From Rhizobiaceae bacterium (GTDB taxonomy: Bacteria; Pseudomonadota; Alphaproteobacteria; Rhizobiales; Rhizobiaceae), in the NCBI GenBank assembly GCA_014238155.1, contig JABABQ010000067.1, positions 186,001 to 250,000 on the forward strand: a stretch of DNA of 64,000 nt, in the 5' to 3' direction. Numbering within the stretch: the stretch's first letter is position 1; every line of letters starts with the position of its first letter. The translations under genes were made by a program, and so were the position numbers. The notes beneath the pieces were generated by a model. That model was not told the origin of the DNA, ran no database searches, and worked only from the letters and a program-made list of their open reading frames with translations. This document shows, one piece after another, positions 18,442 to 28,758 of the stretch.

Positions 18442-19176
18442 TCAAACACCTCTAATCTGAACTCCGCTGGTATTTTTTTCTTGTGATTTAGGATAGCGTT
18501 CAACTTGTGACCGTTTCCACTCTGCAAACAGGGTTTTGCGCCGTTTCGGCAACGGCATGTCCAGTATCTGATAGATTGAAATCCGATCAATGCGGAATGA
18601 ACGAAAATCGTTTCGCAAAGTACACCATGCGGCAAGTACGGTTGAGCCCTGAAAGAAACTGATCAGGATTGGCCAGATTGTTCGGGTCGAAATTACACCT
18701 TTCAGATCTTCATAAGTGATGGCGACCTGAGATTCACTGCGCAAGGATTGACGGATCGAAATCGGATCAATCGCAAGTTTCTGGGCGTCGACGATTTGTG
18801 GTGCAAACAGAGGGGTGTCGATTAAAACCTCACGCAGATCTTTGGGAATTACCGTTGCAATCTTGGCAACAGCGTCCTTCGCTGCCCGGGACAAGGACTG
18901 GTCGACACGGCCATCGAGCATACGCGCACCCAACATCAAGGCTTCCAGTTCGCTGACGGTAAACATCAGCGGCGGCATGTCATAGCCGTCTTCCAGAATA
19001 TAGCCGACACCTGCCTCACCCCGGACCGGGACACCGGTGGATTCAAGCGACGCCATGTCGCGATACAGGGTGCGCAACGAAACTTCCAGTTCTTCGGCAA
19101 TTGTCGACGCGGCAATCGGCCCATTCACACGGCGCAAAATCTGAATGATTTGTAACAGGCGGTCAGCACGTCTCAT
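18442..19176 (-). CDS. YafY-family transcriptional regulator (HTH plus WYL domain)
   Basis: The 244-aa protein has an N-terminal HTH_11 winged helix (MRRADRLLQIIQILRRVNGP, then ELEVSLRTLYRDMASLESTG) and a WYL-type ligand domain followed by a C-terminal WCX-like region. ATG 19176 fits family starts; the open frame reaches 19194. It is divergent from a DUF1801 gene, and an 18-bp perfect palindrome sits between them, which is the expected operator for autoregulation and control of the neighbour. Confidence 0.88.
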   Translation of the reverse strand: MRRADRLLQIIQILRRVNGPIAASTIAEELEVSLRTLYRDMASLESTGVPVRGEAGVGYILEDGYDMPPLMFTVSELEALMLGARMLDGRVDQSLSRAAKDAVAKIATVIPKDLREVLIDTPLFAPQIVDAQKLAIDPISIRQSLRSESQVAITYEDLKGVISTRTIWPILISFFQGSTVLAAWCTLRNDFRSFRIDRISIYQILDMPLPKRRKTLFAEWKRSQVERYPKSQEKNTSGVQIRGV

Positions 19177-19204
19177 GCGGACAGTATAAAACATGTTTTT
19201 AATG

Positions 19205-19222
19205 CTGACACCATGGTGTCAG
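19205..19222. promoter_or_regulatory. 18-bp perfect palindrome, likely operator of the YafY regulator
   Basis: CTGACACCATGGTGTCAG reads the same on both strands. It lies 29 bp from the YafY-type start and 67 bp from the chosen DUF1801 start, close to a TATACT-like -10 on the regulator strand (19183-19188). A perfect palindrome between a regulator and its divergent neighbour is strong positional evidence for an operator. Confidence 0.75.
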
Positions 19223-19288
19223 TTGTCGGATATTATGATGGCGGATATTTTAAAAACCTGGTCGATTTTTACCTTCCCTTTCGGCAGA

Positions 19289-19729
19289 ATGTCTAATATG
19301 TACGATGACCTTCCCCCTGAAGTAGATGCCGCCTTTAGCGCTTTTGATCCGCAGGTTCGCGATCTCCTGATGCAGTGTAGGACGCTTGTATTCGACACCG
19401 CTGCTGAAGTTGACGGTGTTGGACAAATCACTGAGACGCTGAAATGGGGACAGCCATCTTATCTTACCCAGACAACCGCCGCGGGCAGTACAATCCGCCT
19501 TGCCATGGCTGCGCCTGAATCCGGCACCGCAGCTCCCTGCCCGGCCCTATATGTCCATTGTGCAACCGATTTGATTGAACAATTCAAAACATTCTATCCG
19601 AACACATTTGAATATCAGGGCAAACGGGCACTGATAATCACCCGCGATATTGGCTCAGTCACAGCAGAGTTACGTCACTGTATTGCCCTGGCGCTGACTT
19701 ACAAATTGCGCAAGCGCCAGACCAGTTAG
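19289..19729 (+). CDS. DUF1801-family protein
   Basis: The 146-aa protein matches the YdhG/DUF1801 fold by its features: LPPEVDAAFSAFDPQVRDLL, ETLKWGQPSYLT, and a C-terminal GKRALIITRDI segment. Biochemical function is unknown. The start is uncertain: ATGs at 19289 and 19298 fit the domain boundary, while ATGs at 19235/19238 would add a poorly conserved leader. It is divergent from a YafY regulator across an 18-bp palindrome, so it is probably the target of that regulator. Confidence 0.75.
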   Translation: MSNMYDDLPPEVDAAFSAFDPQVRDLLMQCRTLVFDTAAEVDGVGQITETLKWGQPSYLTQTTAAGSTIRLAMAAPESGTAAPCPALYVHCATDLIEQFKTFYPNTFEYQGKRALIITRDIGSVTAELRHCIALALTYKLRKRQTS

Positions 19730-19865
19730 GTCGCGGACAAATTGCGTTCTCGTCGCAGGTGTTTGCAAAAACCGTTGTAAAACCGCGTCCCCTACCAATG
19801 AATAAGGCCGATTGGGGCTTTTAAACTGGACACGCGGCACGTTTTCCTTTTTATGCCCCCCAACG

Positions 19866-19952
19866 CATGTCCCATCGGACATGGGAACGTAAACTTGTGG
19901 CCTGTTTCCTGAACAATTGATTAGGGACACAGGCTGACCTCCAGGCGGAGGT
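19866..19952 (+). promoter_or_regulatory. hppA leader with alternative hairpins
   Basis: In the 243-bp gap before hppA, CATGTCC (19866-19872) can pair with GGACATG (19877-19883), or CCCAT (19871-19875) with ATGGG (19881-19885); these two are mutually exclusive. A further hairpin ACCTCC-AGGC-GGAGGT (19937-19952) stands just before the ribosome site GAGGGGG. These are visible pairings; a regulatory role is inferred. The rest of the gap shows no gene. Confidence 0.35.
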
Positions 19953-19972
19953 AACGTGAAAGAGGGGGCATT

Positions 19973-21949
19973 ATGCTCGACTACATTCCACCACTCATGG
20001 GCGTGATCGGCCTTGTCGTCGCCTTCATCCTTTATGGGATGGTTATGAAATATCCTGAAGGCGACGCAGCGATTAAAAAGATCGGCGATCAGATTCATGA
20101 CGGCGCTATGGTCTTCATGAAACGCGAATATCAGATCCTTCTGATTTTCCTTGCTGCTCAGATTATTCTAACCCTGTTGTTTTTGGGTTCAAGCGTTGCG
20201 ATCGCTGTGTTTGTCGGTGCCGCGTCATCTTCCATTGCTGGCTGGATTGGCATGTATTCTGCTACCAAAGCCAACATTCGTACAGCTACCGCTGCACAGA
20301 CCGATGGAGCGTCCAGCGCGCTATCAGTCGCTTTCTTTGGCGGTTCAATCATGGGCCTGTCTGTCGCATCTCTCGGCCTGATCGGTCTTGGTGGCCTTTA
20401 TTGGTATTTGGGCGGCGACGCTCATTCCCTTGAAGGCTTCGGCATGGGCGCATCGACCGTTGCTCTGTTCAGCCGTATTGGCGGTGGTATCTTTACCAAG
20501 GCCGCTGACGTTGGTGCTGACCTTGTTGGTAAAATCGAAGCCGGCATCCCGGAAGACGATCCACGCAACCCTGGCGTTATCGCCGATAACGTGGGCGACA
20601 ATGTGGGTGACGTGGCCGGCATGGGTTCCGATATCTTTGAATCCTATTGTGGAGCAATGATCGCGACCATCGCGATTGCTGCAACTTCGGTTGCTGTTGC
20701 TGATGGTCAGGCGAACATGATGTTCCTGCCTCTAGGCCTTGCGGCTCTGGGACTGGTCGCATCCATTGTCATGATCTTCGTTGTGAAAGCCCGCTCCTCT
20801 GCTGAACCTGCTTCCGCATTGCGCACAGGTACGCTGGGGGCACCAATTATTTTTCTCATCGCCGCATACTTCCTGGTGTCTTACCTCAACATTGACACCG
20901 CCGTATGGTGGGCTGTTGTTACGGGTGCTGCAGGAGGTGTCGCTATCGGTCTTGTCACCGAATATTACACAGCGGGTGCCCCAGTTCGTCGGATTGCTAA
21001 TTCTGGTGAAACCGGCCCGGCAACTGTGATGATCACTGGTCTTGCTGTTGGTATGGAATCAGTGGTTATCCCGCTGTTGTGCATCGCAGCAATCGTTTGG
21101 GTCTCTACTTCCCTTGCTGGTCTTTACGGCGTTGGTATTGCTGCAGTTGGCATGCTGGCAACCGTTGGTATCACCATGGCAATCGATGCCTACGGCCCTG
21201 TTGCAGACAATGCCGGTGGTATTGCTGAAATGGGCGGCATGGGCGAGGACGTTCGTGAAATCACAGACAGCCTTGACGAACTCGGCAACACAACCGCTGC
21301 GATCGGTAAAGGCTTCGCGATTGGCGCTGCAGCACTGGCGGCTTTGGCAATCATCGCTGCTTTCGTTCAGACCGTTGCTGTAAACAACCCTGGTTTCTCG
21401 CTGGAACTGTCTGAGCCACTGGTTCTGGTTGGTCTCTTCATTGGTGGCACGATCCCATTCCTGGTATCTGCTTTGACAATGACTGCCGTTGGTGAAGCCG
21501 CCTTCGACATGATCAACGAAATTCGCCGTCAGTTCAAAGAAATTCCAGGACTTATGGAAGGCAAAGCCGATCCGGACTCGTCAAAATGCATCGACATTGC
21601 AACATCTGCTGCTCTCAAACGCATGATGCTTCCTGGGGTTATCGCTGTGTGCGCTCCTCCTGTTGTTGGTCTTTTGATCGGTCCACAGGCTCTCGGTGGC
21701 ATGCTGGCTGGCGCTCTGTTGGGTTGTGTTCTCATGGCTCTGATGATGGCGAATGCCGGCGGTGCCTGGGACAACGCCAAGAAATACGTTGAAAAAGGCA
21801 ACCTTGGCGGCAAAGGCACCGACACCCACGCTGCTGTGGTTGTTGGAGACACTGTCGGCGACCCTTTCAAGGATACTTCTGGCCCGTCCATGAACATCCT
21901 GATCAACGTCATGGCGATCGTCAGTCTGGTGATTGCACCGCTGCTGTAG
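19973..21949 (+). CDS. hppA: Membrane-bound ion-translocating pyrophosphatase (K+-dependent type by sequence)
   Basis: The 658-aa protein has about 16 membrane helices and the PPi/Mg2+ motifs [33 protein letters not shown] and, near the C-terminus, [15 protein letters not shown]. It couples pyrophosphate hydrolysis to H+ or Na+ export. The determinant of K+ response reads [10 protein letters not shown], with Ala442 and Gly445; K+-independent enzymes such as that of Rhodospirillum have Lys and Thr there. Glu223 in [10 protein letters not shown] matches the Glu of Na+ pumps and K+-dependent H+ pumps. A GAGGGGG ribosome site supports the start. It ends in a strong terminator. Confidence 0.96.
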   Translation: MLDYIPPLMGVIGLVVAFILYGMVMKYPEGDAAIKKIGDQIHDGAMVFMKREYQILLIFLAAQIILTLLFLGSSVAIAVFVGAASSSIAGWIGMYSATKANIRTATAAQTDGASSALSVAFFGGSIMGLSVASLGLIGLGGLYWYLGGDAHSLEGFGMGASTVALFSRIGGGIFTKAADVGADLVGKIEAGIPEDDPRNPGVIADNVGDNVGDVAGMGSDIFESYCGAMIATIAIAATSVAVADGQANMMFLPLGLAALGLVASIVMIFVVKARSSAEPASALRTGTLGAPIIFLIAAYFLVSYLNIDTAVWWAVVTGAAGGVAIGLVTEYYTAGAPVRRIANSGETGPATVMITGLAVGMESVVIPLLCIAAIVWVSTSLAGLYGVGIAAVGMLATVGITMAIDAYGPVADNAGGIAEMGGMGEDVREITDSLDELGNTTAAIGKGFAIGAAALAALAIIAAFVQTVAVNNPGFSLELSEPLVLVGLFIGGTIPFLVSALTMTAVGEAAFDMINEIRRQFKEIPGLMEGKADPDSSKCIDIATSAALKRMMLPGVIAVCAPPVVGLLIGPQALGGMLAGALLGCVLMALMMANAGGAWDNAKKYVEKGNLGGKGTDTHAAVVVGDTVGDPFKDTSGPSMNILINVMAIVSLVIAPLL

Positions 21950-21976
21950 TCGGATATTGAAACTAAATCTGAAAAA

Positions 21977-22003
21977 GGCCCGGAACTCCTCCGGGCCTTT
22001 TTT
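21977..22003 (+). terminator. Intrinsic terminator of hppA
   Basis: GGCCCGGA (21977-21984) pairs with TCCGGGCC (21990-21997) over a 5-nt loop and runs into six T. An A-run precedes the stem, so it could also work on the other strand. Confidence 0.93.
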
Positions 22004-22122
22004 ATGAGCCGTTGAAAAACCACAAGTGTTTGCAATGTCTCCACGAACATCTGCGATTTGCAGCACCTGCACATCTCATGCACAATGCCAGCACCTACCT
22101 TGAACAAAGGGAGTTTGATGCA

Positions 22123-22917
22123 ATGGCTGAATGCAAAACTGCATTTTGGTCGACGCTGTCCGCCGCACTTGCCGTACTAATTACATCGGGAATTGCCCGG
22201 GCCGAATCGACGAAATTGCCTTTGAAAAAAGTCGACATCCTTTCATCTCTCGGCAGCGAGCGCGTTGATATGATGATTTGCCTTGCTGCTGACGTTTCCG
22301 AAAGCGTCACCACCCTGGAGTACGATTTACAAAAGCAGGGACATGCTGCTGCTATTTCCGACCCACGCGTGGTTGAAGTCATTCAGGGCGGTTTGCGCGG
22401 AAAAGTGGCAGCCATTTATGTCGAATGGGCAGATCAGGACCAGCAATTTCTTGCCGCCGACTGGCATATTATTGAGGATCAAGTGTCTGCGGACCTATTT
22501 GCAGATAGTATACAGAGTTCCCCCTCCCCGCCATGGATTGACTGGAGTGTCCGCAATACTTCCATAAGTGAGGTTGTACGATACTGTTTAAACCAGTTTG
22601 AGAATTCTCCCGGGCATTCCATGCGCCGCGTCATAGATATATCGTCCGACGGTACCAACAATGTCGGCCGCCGGGTCGATGGCGTCAGAGATCTGGCCGT
22701 GAGTCTTGGCGTTGTTATTAACGTTTTGGCAATTGAAGATTCCAAGGACCCGTTTCCCGACGGCACTCATACGAGACCGTTTGAAGGACTGGTCAGTTAT
22801 TTCAAGAACAATGTAGCCGGGGGCACCGGATCTTTTGTCCATGCCGCCAGTGGCTATTCGTCGTTTGGCGAAATGATCCGCAAAAAATTCATCTTGGAAC
22901 TGGCCAGCGCCAGATAG
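22123..22917 (+). CDS. DUF1194 secreted von Willebrand A-like protein (copy 1)
   Basis: The 264-aa protein has a Sec signal peptide (to ARA-E near residue 27) and a VWA-like domain with a MIDAS-type DVSES (Asp57, Ser59, Ser61) and [17 protein letters not shown]. It would be periplasmic or exported and may bind a divalent metal. Function is unknown. ATG 22123 has AGGGAG 9 nt upstream; the frame extends to 22012 through a leader overlapping the hppA terminator. A second family member is at 60540. Confidence 0.85.
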   Translation: MAECKTAFWSTLSAALAVLITSGIARAESTKLPLKKVDILSSLGSERVDMMICLAADVSESVTTLEYDLQKQGHAAAISDPRVVEVIQGGLRGKVAAIYVEWADQDQQFLAADWHIIEDQVSADLFADSIQSSPSPPWIDWSVRNTSISEVVRYCLNQFENSPGHSMRRVIDISSDGTNNVGRRVDGVRDLAVSLGVVINVLAIEDSKDPFPDGTHTRPFEGLVSYFKNNVAGGTGSFVHAASGYSSFGEMIRKKFILELASAR

Positions 22918-23079
22918 TGTTTTCACCAGGCTTTTGTCCTGATTGCGAGCGTTGGCCTGCTCAATTTGCCGAATAGCGGCCAGTCGACCAAAATTCCCAC
23001 ACTTACGCTTGCCGCACAGGATTTGAGTTCCTATAAGCGCGCCACAAAGTTGAATGATCGGGAAATCCCGGAGAGATAA

Positions 23080-23835
23080 ATGGCAGGCCACAGCAAGTTC
23101 AAAAATATCATGCATCGCAAGGGCCGTCAGGACGCGGTGCGTTCTAAAATGTTCGCCAAACTCTCCAAGGAAATTACCGTCGCGTCCAAAATGGGCGGCC
23201 CCGATCCAGATGGCAATCCACGCCTGCGTCTGGCCATTCAAAACGCCAAGGGCCAGTCGATGCCCAAGGACAATATCCAGCGGGCCGTCGAAAAAGGTTC
23301 CGTTGGAGAAGGTGATGATTATTTCGAAATTCGCTACGAGGGCTATGGTCCGGGTGGTGTTGCTGTCATTGTCGAAGCGCTGTCCGACAACAAAAACAGA
23401 ACCGCCGGAAATGTCCGCGCCTGTTTTACCAAAAATGGTGGTCAGATGGGCGAAACTGGCTCGGTCGGGTTCATGTTCGACCGGGTTGGTGAAATCAAAT
23501 ATCCCGCTACAATCGGCGACGAGGACACGATCATGGAAGCGGCGATTGAAGCCGGCGCAGAAGATGTGATCAGTGACATGACGGAAGATGGCGAAGGCCA
23601 CACGATATATTGTGGATTTGAAGATATGGGGGATGTAGCTTCAGGGCTTGAAGCATCGCTCGGTGAAGCCGAAAGCGTCAATCCTGCCTGGAAACCCCAA
23701 AACGCTGTTCCGGTTGGTGAAGACAAGGCCGGCACATTGATGAAACTCATCGCTGCCCTTGAAGACGATGACGACGTGCAAAACGTCTATTCGAACTTCG
23801 AAATAGACGACGAAGTGATGGCCACACTGGAATAA
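23080..23835 (+). CDS. yebC: YebC/PmpR-family protein (TACO1-like)
   Basis: The 251-aa protein begins [20 protein letters not shown] and contains [17 protein letters not shown] and the acidic C-terminal segment [20 protein letters not shown], all typical of YebC. The family has been described as a transcriptional regulator and, more recently, as a translation factor that relieves stalling at proline runs. GGAGAG precedes the ATG. yebC is usually next to ruvC; here a broken cyclase gene and an aminotransferase lie between them. Confidence 0.95.
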   Translation: MAGHSKFKNIMHRKGRQDAVRSKMFAKLSKEITVASKMGGPDPDGNPRLRLAIQNAKGQSMPKDNIQRAVEKGSVGEGDDYFEIRYEGYGPGGVAVIVEALSDNKNRTAGNVRACFTKNGGQMGETGSVGFMFDRVGEIKYPATIGDEDTIMEAAIEAGAEDVISDMTEDGEGHTIYCGFEDMGDVASGLEASLGEAESVNPAWKPQNAVPVGEDKAGTLMKLIAALEDDDDVQNVYSNFEIDDEVMATLE

Positions 23836-23963
23836 AGTGCGCCGCCGCCGTCATCGCTTCCGCCGCGGCCGGGTCGCGGCTGAAACCTGCAGGTATATTA
23901 CTTTATACATTTGACCCGACCATCTAGGCTGCCAATTGTGCATTTCAATTGGGAGCCTTCGCC

Positions 23964-24806
23964 ATGTGCCACCACTGCGTGATCCAATCCACCAAACGGA
24001 AAATGCTGAACCGCCGCACTCTGTTGCAGGCCGGACTGGCTGGTGCTGGCGCAATATCAGCTTCCATGGCTGCAACGAGTAGTCTTGCTCAGCAATCCGT
24101 GCCGGCCCTGAAAGGCCGCACAGGTCAAATTATCGACCTCACTCACACTCTGTCACCAGAATTTCCGACCTTTGGTGGCCAACCCGGTATCGCCTACAAG
24201 CAGCAATTCAATTTCGAAGAACATGGCTATAATATCAACCAATTGATGATTGATGAGCACACGGCAACCCATATCGACGCGCCGTTGCATTTTTCTAAAG
24301 ATGGGAAATCAGTCGATCAAATTGAACCATCCGATCTGGTCGCGCCGCTTGTCAATATTGATATCCGGGAAAAAGCCGCGCTGAATTCCGATGCCCAGTT
24401 GACACCGCACGACATCAAGACATAGATCAGCAAGCATGGACCTTTGCCGGAAAAATGCTGTGTGGCGATAAATTCCGGTTGGTCGAAAAAGGCTGAAAAT
24501 ACGGCTGACTTCACAGGCCGCGACGACAATCGGGTGATGCATTTTCCGGGTTTTCACATCGAAGCCACACAAATGCTGTTGGAAGAATCTTCTGCAGTCG
24601 CGATTGCAGTTCATACGCTGTCACTTGATTACGGGCCTTCGCAGGACATTGCCACTCACTATGCCTGGCTGCCCGCAGGACGCTACGGAATTGAGAATCT
24701 CGCCAATCTGGACGCTGTTCCTGCCAATGGGGCAACGGTCATTGTCGGAGCCCCAAAAACCAAAGGTGGATCTGGTGGTCCCGCCCGGATATTTGCGGCC
24801 ATTTGA
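23964..24806 (+). pseudogene. Cyclase-family (KynB-like) protein gene interrupted by an in-frame amber codon
   Basis: Both halves lie in one frame. The first 153 codons encode a Cys/His leader (MCHHCVIQS), a Tat-like signal (NRRTLLQAGLAGAGA), then IDLTHTLSPEFPTFGG and the metal-binding MIDEHTATHIDAPLHF. Codon 154 (24423-24425) is TAG, where the family has Trp before KHGPLP. The frame continues with KHGPLPEKCCVAINSGW, MHFPGFHIEATQML and TLSLDYGPSQD to a normal stop. The family has hydrolase members such as KynB; members with this leader are exported. One TGG-to-TAG change explains the break. ATG 23964 has GGGAG 8 nt upstream. Confidence 0.85.
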
Positions 24807-24812
24807 ACGGAA

Positions 24813-25724
24813 CTAGTAGTCAGCATCCACCTTTTCGCTCATTGCCGGATTTTTGTGCCAGGTCCAATAGGTTTCATTGAACTGGCGCGTTAGTTCCCCG
24901 GGCGCGTCATTTGAAAAAACCCGGTCGTTGATCCGCGTAATCGGCACCGGACCACCACCTGTCGTGGTGGCAAACACCTCATCTGCCTCGAGAAAATCGG
25001 CAAGTGAAATATCTCGCTCCGTAACGGAAACACCATGGTGCTCGCAGATTTCCATCGCCACCCTGCGAGTAATGCCCTCCAATACTCCCGATCGCGGGGT
25101 TTGGACCATGCCATCCTTGATCATGAAAACATTGAATCCGGGACCTTCAGTGACATGCCCCTGATGATCGAGCAGCAATGTATTGTCAAAACCCGCCTCT
25201 TTCGCCTCAAACAGCCCCTGGGTGAAATCACCCCAATGGTAATTCTTGGCGGTTGGATCTACCGAGTCCAGCGCAATCCTCGAAATCGTTTCCGGCACCT
25301 TCAGATGGGCGCCTCGCTGTACGACGTCTTCAAGAAACACCCAAACGAATGGCACACACCAGGCGTAAAAATGATTGTCGCAAAGCCTTGGGTCGCGGCT
25401 TCCGGGGACCGAAGGTTGTCCGCGGCTGGCTACCATTGACACATATGATCGATCCAGTCCGGTGCGCGCCACAATCTGATGAAGAATGCGGCGAATATCT
25501 TCGCGGTTCTGATCCACCGACAACCGGCATTTGGCAAGACTGCGTTCAAACCGTTCCAGATAATCATCCATGCGGAAAAACTGGCCATCCCAGACATGCA
25601 CGACATCATAAGTAATGTCCGAGTGGGTCAATCCCCAATCCGTCACCGGAATTGTCGCCTCTCCGATCGGCATAATTTTTCCAGCCATCCAGGCAGCGCC
25701 ATTGGAAAATTCTTCGTTCGCCAT
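24813..25724 (-). CDS. Class IV aminotransferase (branched-chain or D-amino-acid type)
   Basis: The 303-aa protein has the fold-type IV PLP layout: TDWGLTHSDITYDVVHVWDGQFFRMDDYLERF at the start, the PLP lysine in PTAKNYHWGD, and the cofactor phosphate-binding EGPGFNVFMI and TTTGGGPVPI. It transfers amino groups between an amino acid and an oxo acid; branched-chain, D-alanine and (R)-amine transaminases all share this fold, so the substrate is open. It converges with the broken cyclase gene, 6 nt apart. Confidence 0.9.
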   Translation of the reverse strand: MANEEFSNGAAWMAGKIMPIGEATIPVTDWGLTHSDITYDVVHVWDGQFFRMDDYLERFERSLAKCRLSVDQNREDIRRILHQIVARTGLDRSYVSMVASRGQPSVPGSRDPRLCDNHFYAWCVPFVWVFLEDVVQRGAHLKVPETISRIALDSVDPTAKNYHWGDFTQGLFEAKEAGFDNTLLLDHQGHVTEGPGFNVFMIKDGMVQTPRSGVLEGITRRVAMEICEHHGVSVTERDISLADFLEADEVFATTTGGGPVPITRINDRVFSNDAPGELTRQFNETYWTWHKNPAMSEKVDADY

Positions 25725-25839
25725 GCCAGATTACCTCCCAGGAGTTGAACGCAGACGTTGACAAGAAGCGCTGTCGGATTCAAGAGAGGATATTCCGGCT
25801 CGGGCTAATAAAGGCTGCGACCACCCAAATAGGTTTCCC

Positions 25840-26370
25840 GTGACCAGCCAGCCAGCAAATTCAATTCGAATCATCGGCATCGATCCAGGCCTGCGCAGCA
25901 CCGGTTGGGGAATTGTCGACAGCACCGGCAGCAGCCTCCAATTCGTTGCCTGTGGAACAGTGCGCTCCAACGGAAAAGCAGACTTGTCCAGCCGACTTTG
26001 TCAGCTCCATGACGGCCTGGTGGATGCCATCCATGCTCATCTGCCGCATGAGGCGGCGGTAGAGCACACTTTCGTCAACAAGGATGCCAGCGCCACATTG
26101 AAACTGGGACAGGCACGGGGCATTGCCATGCTGGTACCCGCCCGTGCCGGACTTCAGGTCGCTGAATACGCCCCCAATGCTGTTAAAAAAGCTGTCATCG
26201 GCGTCGGCCACGGCGACAAAGCGCAAATCAAGTTGATGGTCGGCATGTTGCTGCCGAAGGCCAAGTTTGACAGCGCCGACGCGGCTGACGCGCTGGCCAT
26301 CGCGATCTGCCATGCTCATCATCGTGGCTCATTGGGAAGCCGCATGGCAGCGGCGCACGCTGCGAAGTGA
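25840..26370 (+). CDS. ruvC: Holliday junction resolvase RuvC
   Basis: The 176-aa protein has the RNase H-like catalytic acids: Asp15 in [14 protein letters not shown], Glu in [23 protein letters not shown], and a C-terminal [17 protein letters not shown]. It cleaves Holliday junctions made by recombination, after RuvAB branch migration. The start is GTG 25840. It heads the ruvC-ruvA-ruvB-ybgC-tolQRAB run. Confidence 0.97.
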   Translation: MTSQPANSIRIIGIDPGLRSTGWGIVDSTGSSLQFVACGTVRSNGKADLSSRLCQLHDGLVDAIHAHLPHEAAVEHTFVNKDASATLKLGQARGIAMLVPARAGLQVAEYAPNAVKKAVIGVGHGDKAQIKLMVGMLLPKAKFDSADAADALAIAICHAHHRGSLGSRMAAAHAAK

Positions 26371-26473
26371 GCCACAGAAGCTGGTGGTTGAACCGCAAAT
26401 GTTCTTGACGTGTTCTCCTACGCAACCTATCCAAGGTGATTAAGAGTCATCCCAGATTACGGGCCCGAATGCG

Positions 26474-27091
26474 ATGATTGGTAAACTCAAAGGCATCGTT
26501 GACGGTACCGGAGATGACTGGATCATTCTCGACGTTCAGGGGGTAGGTTATCAGGTACACTGTTCGCCCCGCACGCTTTCAGGTCTGCCGTCAAATGGTG
26601 AAACAACGTCGCTTTCCATCGAAACCCATGTTCGAGAAACCGAGATCAAACTCTATGGTTTCCAATCTGACTTCGAACGGGACTGGTTTCGCCTGTTGCA
26701 GAATGTGCAGGGCGTTGGAGCCAAAGTTGCACTGGCCATTTTGGGCACCCTTTCTCCCGGCGATCTGGCCTCGGCAATTGCACTGCAGGACAAGGCCATG
26801 GTCTCGCGTGCTCCCGGCGTTGGCCCAAAAGTGGCCCAGCGCATCGTAACTGAACTGAAGGACAAAGCGCCTGCACTGTCTGGCGACACGTCCGGCACAA
26901 TCGGCCTGCAACAGGAAATCGGTGAAGGAGTGGCGGGCGGTGCGGTTCAAGACGCCGTCTCAGCACTCACCAATCTCGGCTATTCCGGACAGCAGGCAAG
27001 TGTAGCAGTTGGTGCCGCGTTGAAGCAGGCTGGTGAAGATGCCAGCAGCGCTACTCTCATCCGTCTCGGCCTGAAGGAATTGAGCAATTGA
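26474..27091 (+). CDS. ruvA: Holliday junction DNA-binding protein RuvA
   Basis: The 205-aa protein starts [27 protein letters not shown] (OB fold), has the two helix-hairpin-helix elements ([37 protein letters not shown]) and a C-terminal domain III ([16 protein letters not shown]) that contacts RuvB. It binds the four-way junction. It lies 103 nt after ruvC and its stop overlaps the ruvB start by 4 bases (TTGA). Confidence 0.97.
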   Translation: MIGKLKGIVDGTGDDWIILDVQGVGYQVHCSPRTLSGLPSNGETTSLSIETHVRETEIKLYGFQSDFERDWFRLLQNVQGVGAKVALAILGTLSPGDLASAIALQDKAMVSRAPGVGPKVAQRIVTELKDKAPALSGDTSGTIGLQQEIGEGVAGGAVQDAVSALTNLGYSGQQASVAVGAALKQAGEDASSATLIRLGLKELSN

Positions 27092-28137
27092 GTGATGAGC
27101 GCATTATCGACGGCCAGGTGAAGGGCGAAGACTTTGATACCGAAATTCGCCCCGAACGACTGGTTGATTTCACAGGGCAAAAACAGGCACGCTCCAATCT
27201 AACTGTATTTGTTGAGGCCGCCAAACAGCGCGGAGAAGCCCTCGACCACGTATTGTTTGTCGGTCCACCAGGACTGGGCAAGACCACACTGGCACAGATC
27301 ATGGCCAAGGAATTGGGCGTCAACTTTCGATCCACGTCAGGACCGGTCATTGCTAAGGCGGGAGACCTTGCAGCCCTGTTGACCAATCTTGAAGACCGCG
27401 ATGTGTTGTTCATCGACGAGATCCATCGACTCAACCCGGCGGTTGAAGAGATTTTATACCCAGCGATGGAAGACTACCAGCTGGATCTGATTATCGGTGA
27501 GGGACCAGCTGCGAGATCAGTAAAAATTGACCTGGCGAAATTTACGCTGATCGCGGCCACCACACGGCTCGGTCTGCTCACCACACCGCTGCGAGACCGG
27601 TTTGGCATTCCAATCCGGTTGCAATTTTACACGGTGCCTGAACTTGAGCGAATCGTGCGGCGCGGGGCGCGTATATTTGGCATAGGCATTGATGATGAAG
27701 GAGCATTGGAAATCGCCCGAAGAGCTCGTGGCACGCCGCGTATCGCTGGCCGTTTGCTACGCCGCGTGCGCGATTTTGCAATTGTCGACGGCAGCGCCAC
27801 CATCACCGTTGCTATAGCTGACAATGCGCTGAACCAACTTGGCGTAGACCCGTCCGGACTTGATGAACTTGATCGACGGTACCTGGACATAATTGGGGTG
27901 AATTTCGGCGGTGGCCCGGTGGGCATTGAAACAATTGCGGCTTCACTGTCGGAGCCACGTGATGCAGTTGAAGACATTATCGAACCCTACCTTATTCAGC
28001 AGGGATTTCTGCAGCGAACCCCGCGCGGCCGTGTTTTGACCCCGAAAGCCTTCGATCATATGGGGCTGGCCGTTCCAGGCGGGCTGGCAACGCGACAAGC
28101 AACCCTGTTCGAAGAAGAAAATTCTGATGGTCAATAG
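27088..28137 (+). CDS. ruvB: Holliday junction branch-migration ATPase RuvB
   Basis: The 349-aa AAA+ protein has Walker A GPPGLGKT (59-66), Walker [13 protein letters not shown], the arginine-finger region [21 protein letters not shown], and a C-terminal winged helix ([21 protein letters not shown]). It pumps DNA through the RuvA-bound junction. The start is a TTG overlapping the ruvA stop, with AAGGA 9 nt upstream, which implies translational coupling. Confidence 0.97.
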   Translation: MSDERIIDGQVKGEDFDTEIRPERLVDFTGQKQARSNLTVFVEAAKQRGEALDHVLFVGPPGLGKTTLAQIMAKELGVNFRSTSGPVIAKAGDLAALLTNLEDRDVLFIDEIHRLNPAVEEILYPAMEDYQLDLIIGEGPAARSVKIDLAKFTLIAATTRLGLLTTPLRDRFGIPIRLQFYTVPELERIVRRGARIFGIGIDDEGALEIARRARGTPRIAGRLLRRVRDFAIVDGSATITVAIADNALNQLGVDPSGLDELDRRYLDIIGVNFGGGPVGIETIAASLSEPRDAVEDIIEPYLIQQGFLQRTPRGRVLTPKAFDHMGLAVPGGLATRQATLFEEENSDGQ

Positions 28138-28558
28138 CGGCTCTCTGGGTGATGGATTTCACACACTTACGGAGCGTGTGTATTTTGAACACACTGATTT
28201 TTCCGGTGTTGTCTATCACACCCGCTATCTCGATTTTCTGGAACACGGCCGCTCCGACTACGTTCGCATGCTGGGTGTTCATCACAAACAAATGAATGCG
28301 GCTGAATTCGGCGAACCTCTGGTCTTTGCCGTTCATCGCATGGAAATTGAATTCAAGGCCGCCGCGCGCATAGATGATGTTTTGACGATTGAAACCCAAC
28401 GGGGTCAGCTGCAGGGGTTGCGCCTGACATTCAACCAGACAATACGGCGCGACGCGCAGGTATTGCTGGAAGCTGTGGTCACAGTGATTTTGATGAACCC
28501 GCAGGGCAAGCCGCGGCGTTATCCTGGCGAGCTGCTGCTGCGACTGGGCGTTTCGTAA
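28127..28558 (+). CDS. ybgC: Tol-Pal-associated acyl-CoA thioesterase YbgC
   Basis: The 143-aa hot-dog-fold protein has the catalytic segment [27 protein letters not shown], with the Asp of the 4-hydroxybenzoyl-CoA thioesterase class. YbgC hydrolyses acyl-CoAs and is linked to phospholipid metabolism in the cytoplasm; it is a standing member of tol operons. The start overlaps the end of ruvB by 11 nt. Confidence 0.93.
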   Translation: MVNSGSLGDGFHTLTERVYFEHTDFSGVVYHTRYLDFLEHGRSDYVRMLGVHHKQMNAAEFGEPLVFAVHRMEIEFKAAARIDDVLTIETQRGQLQGLRLTFNQTIRRDAQVLLEAVVTVILMNPQGKPRRYPGELLLRLGVS

Positions 28559-28758
28559 AGCCCGATTGGCCTGCCGCCTTAAATCCTAACGCTTCATTAA
28601 CCATAAATCTGCCAATATATTGCGACGCTTACTCGATATTGAGCCATTCGACGGATGGCCATCGTTTCACCCCATTTTACAGCAATGCAGGGAAACGAAA
28701 TTGCGGCAGTTCTTTATCCTTGTTGCCTTTGTTTCCTTTCCCTTTGAGAACCAAATTC
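28559..28758 (+). promoter_or_regulatory. Intergenic region upstream of tolQ
   Basis: This 200-bp gap holds TTAACCAT at 28597-28604, the CtrA half-site motif I recall from alphaproteobacteria, but no full TTAA-N7-TTAA box. An open frame from 28639 runs into tolQ but has no ribosome site. The stretch probably carries the tolQRAB promoter. Confidence 0.35.

Noticed and set aside
22588-23601. A 337-codon minus-strand open frame antisense to a DUF1194 gene and yebC.
   Set aside because: It runs across two well-supported genes on the other strand, its translation has no family features, and it has no ribosome site.
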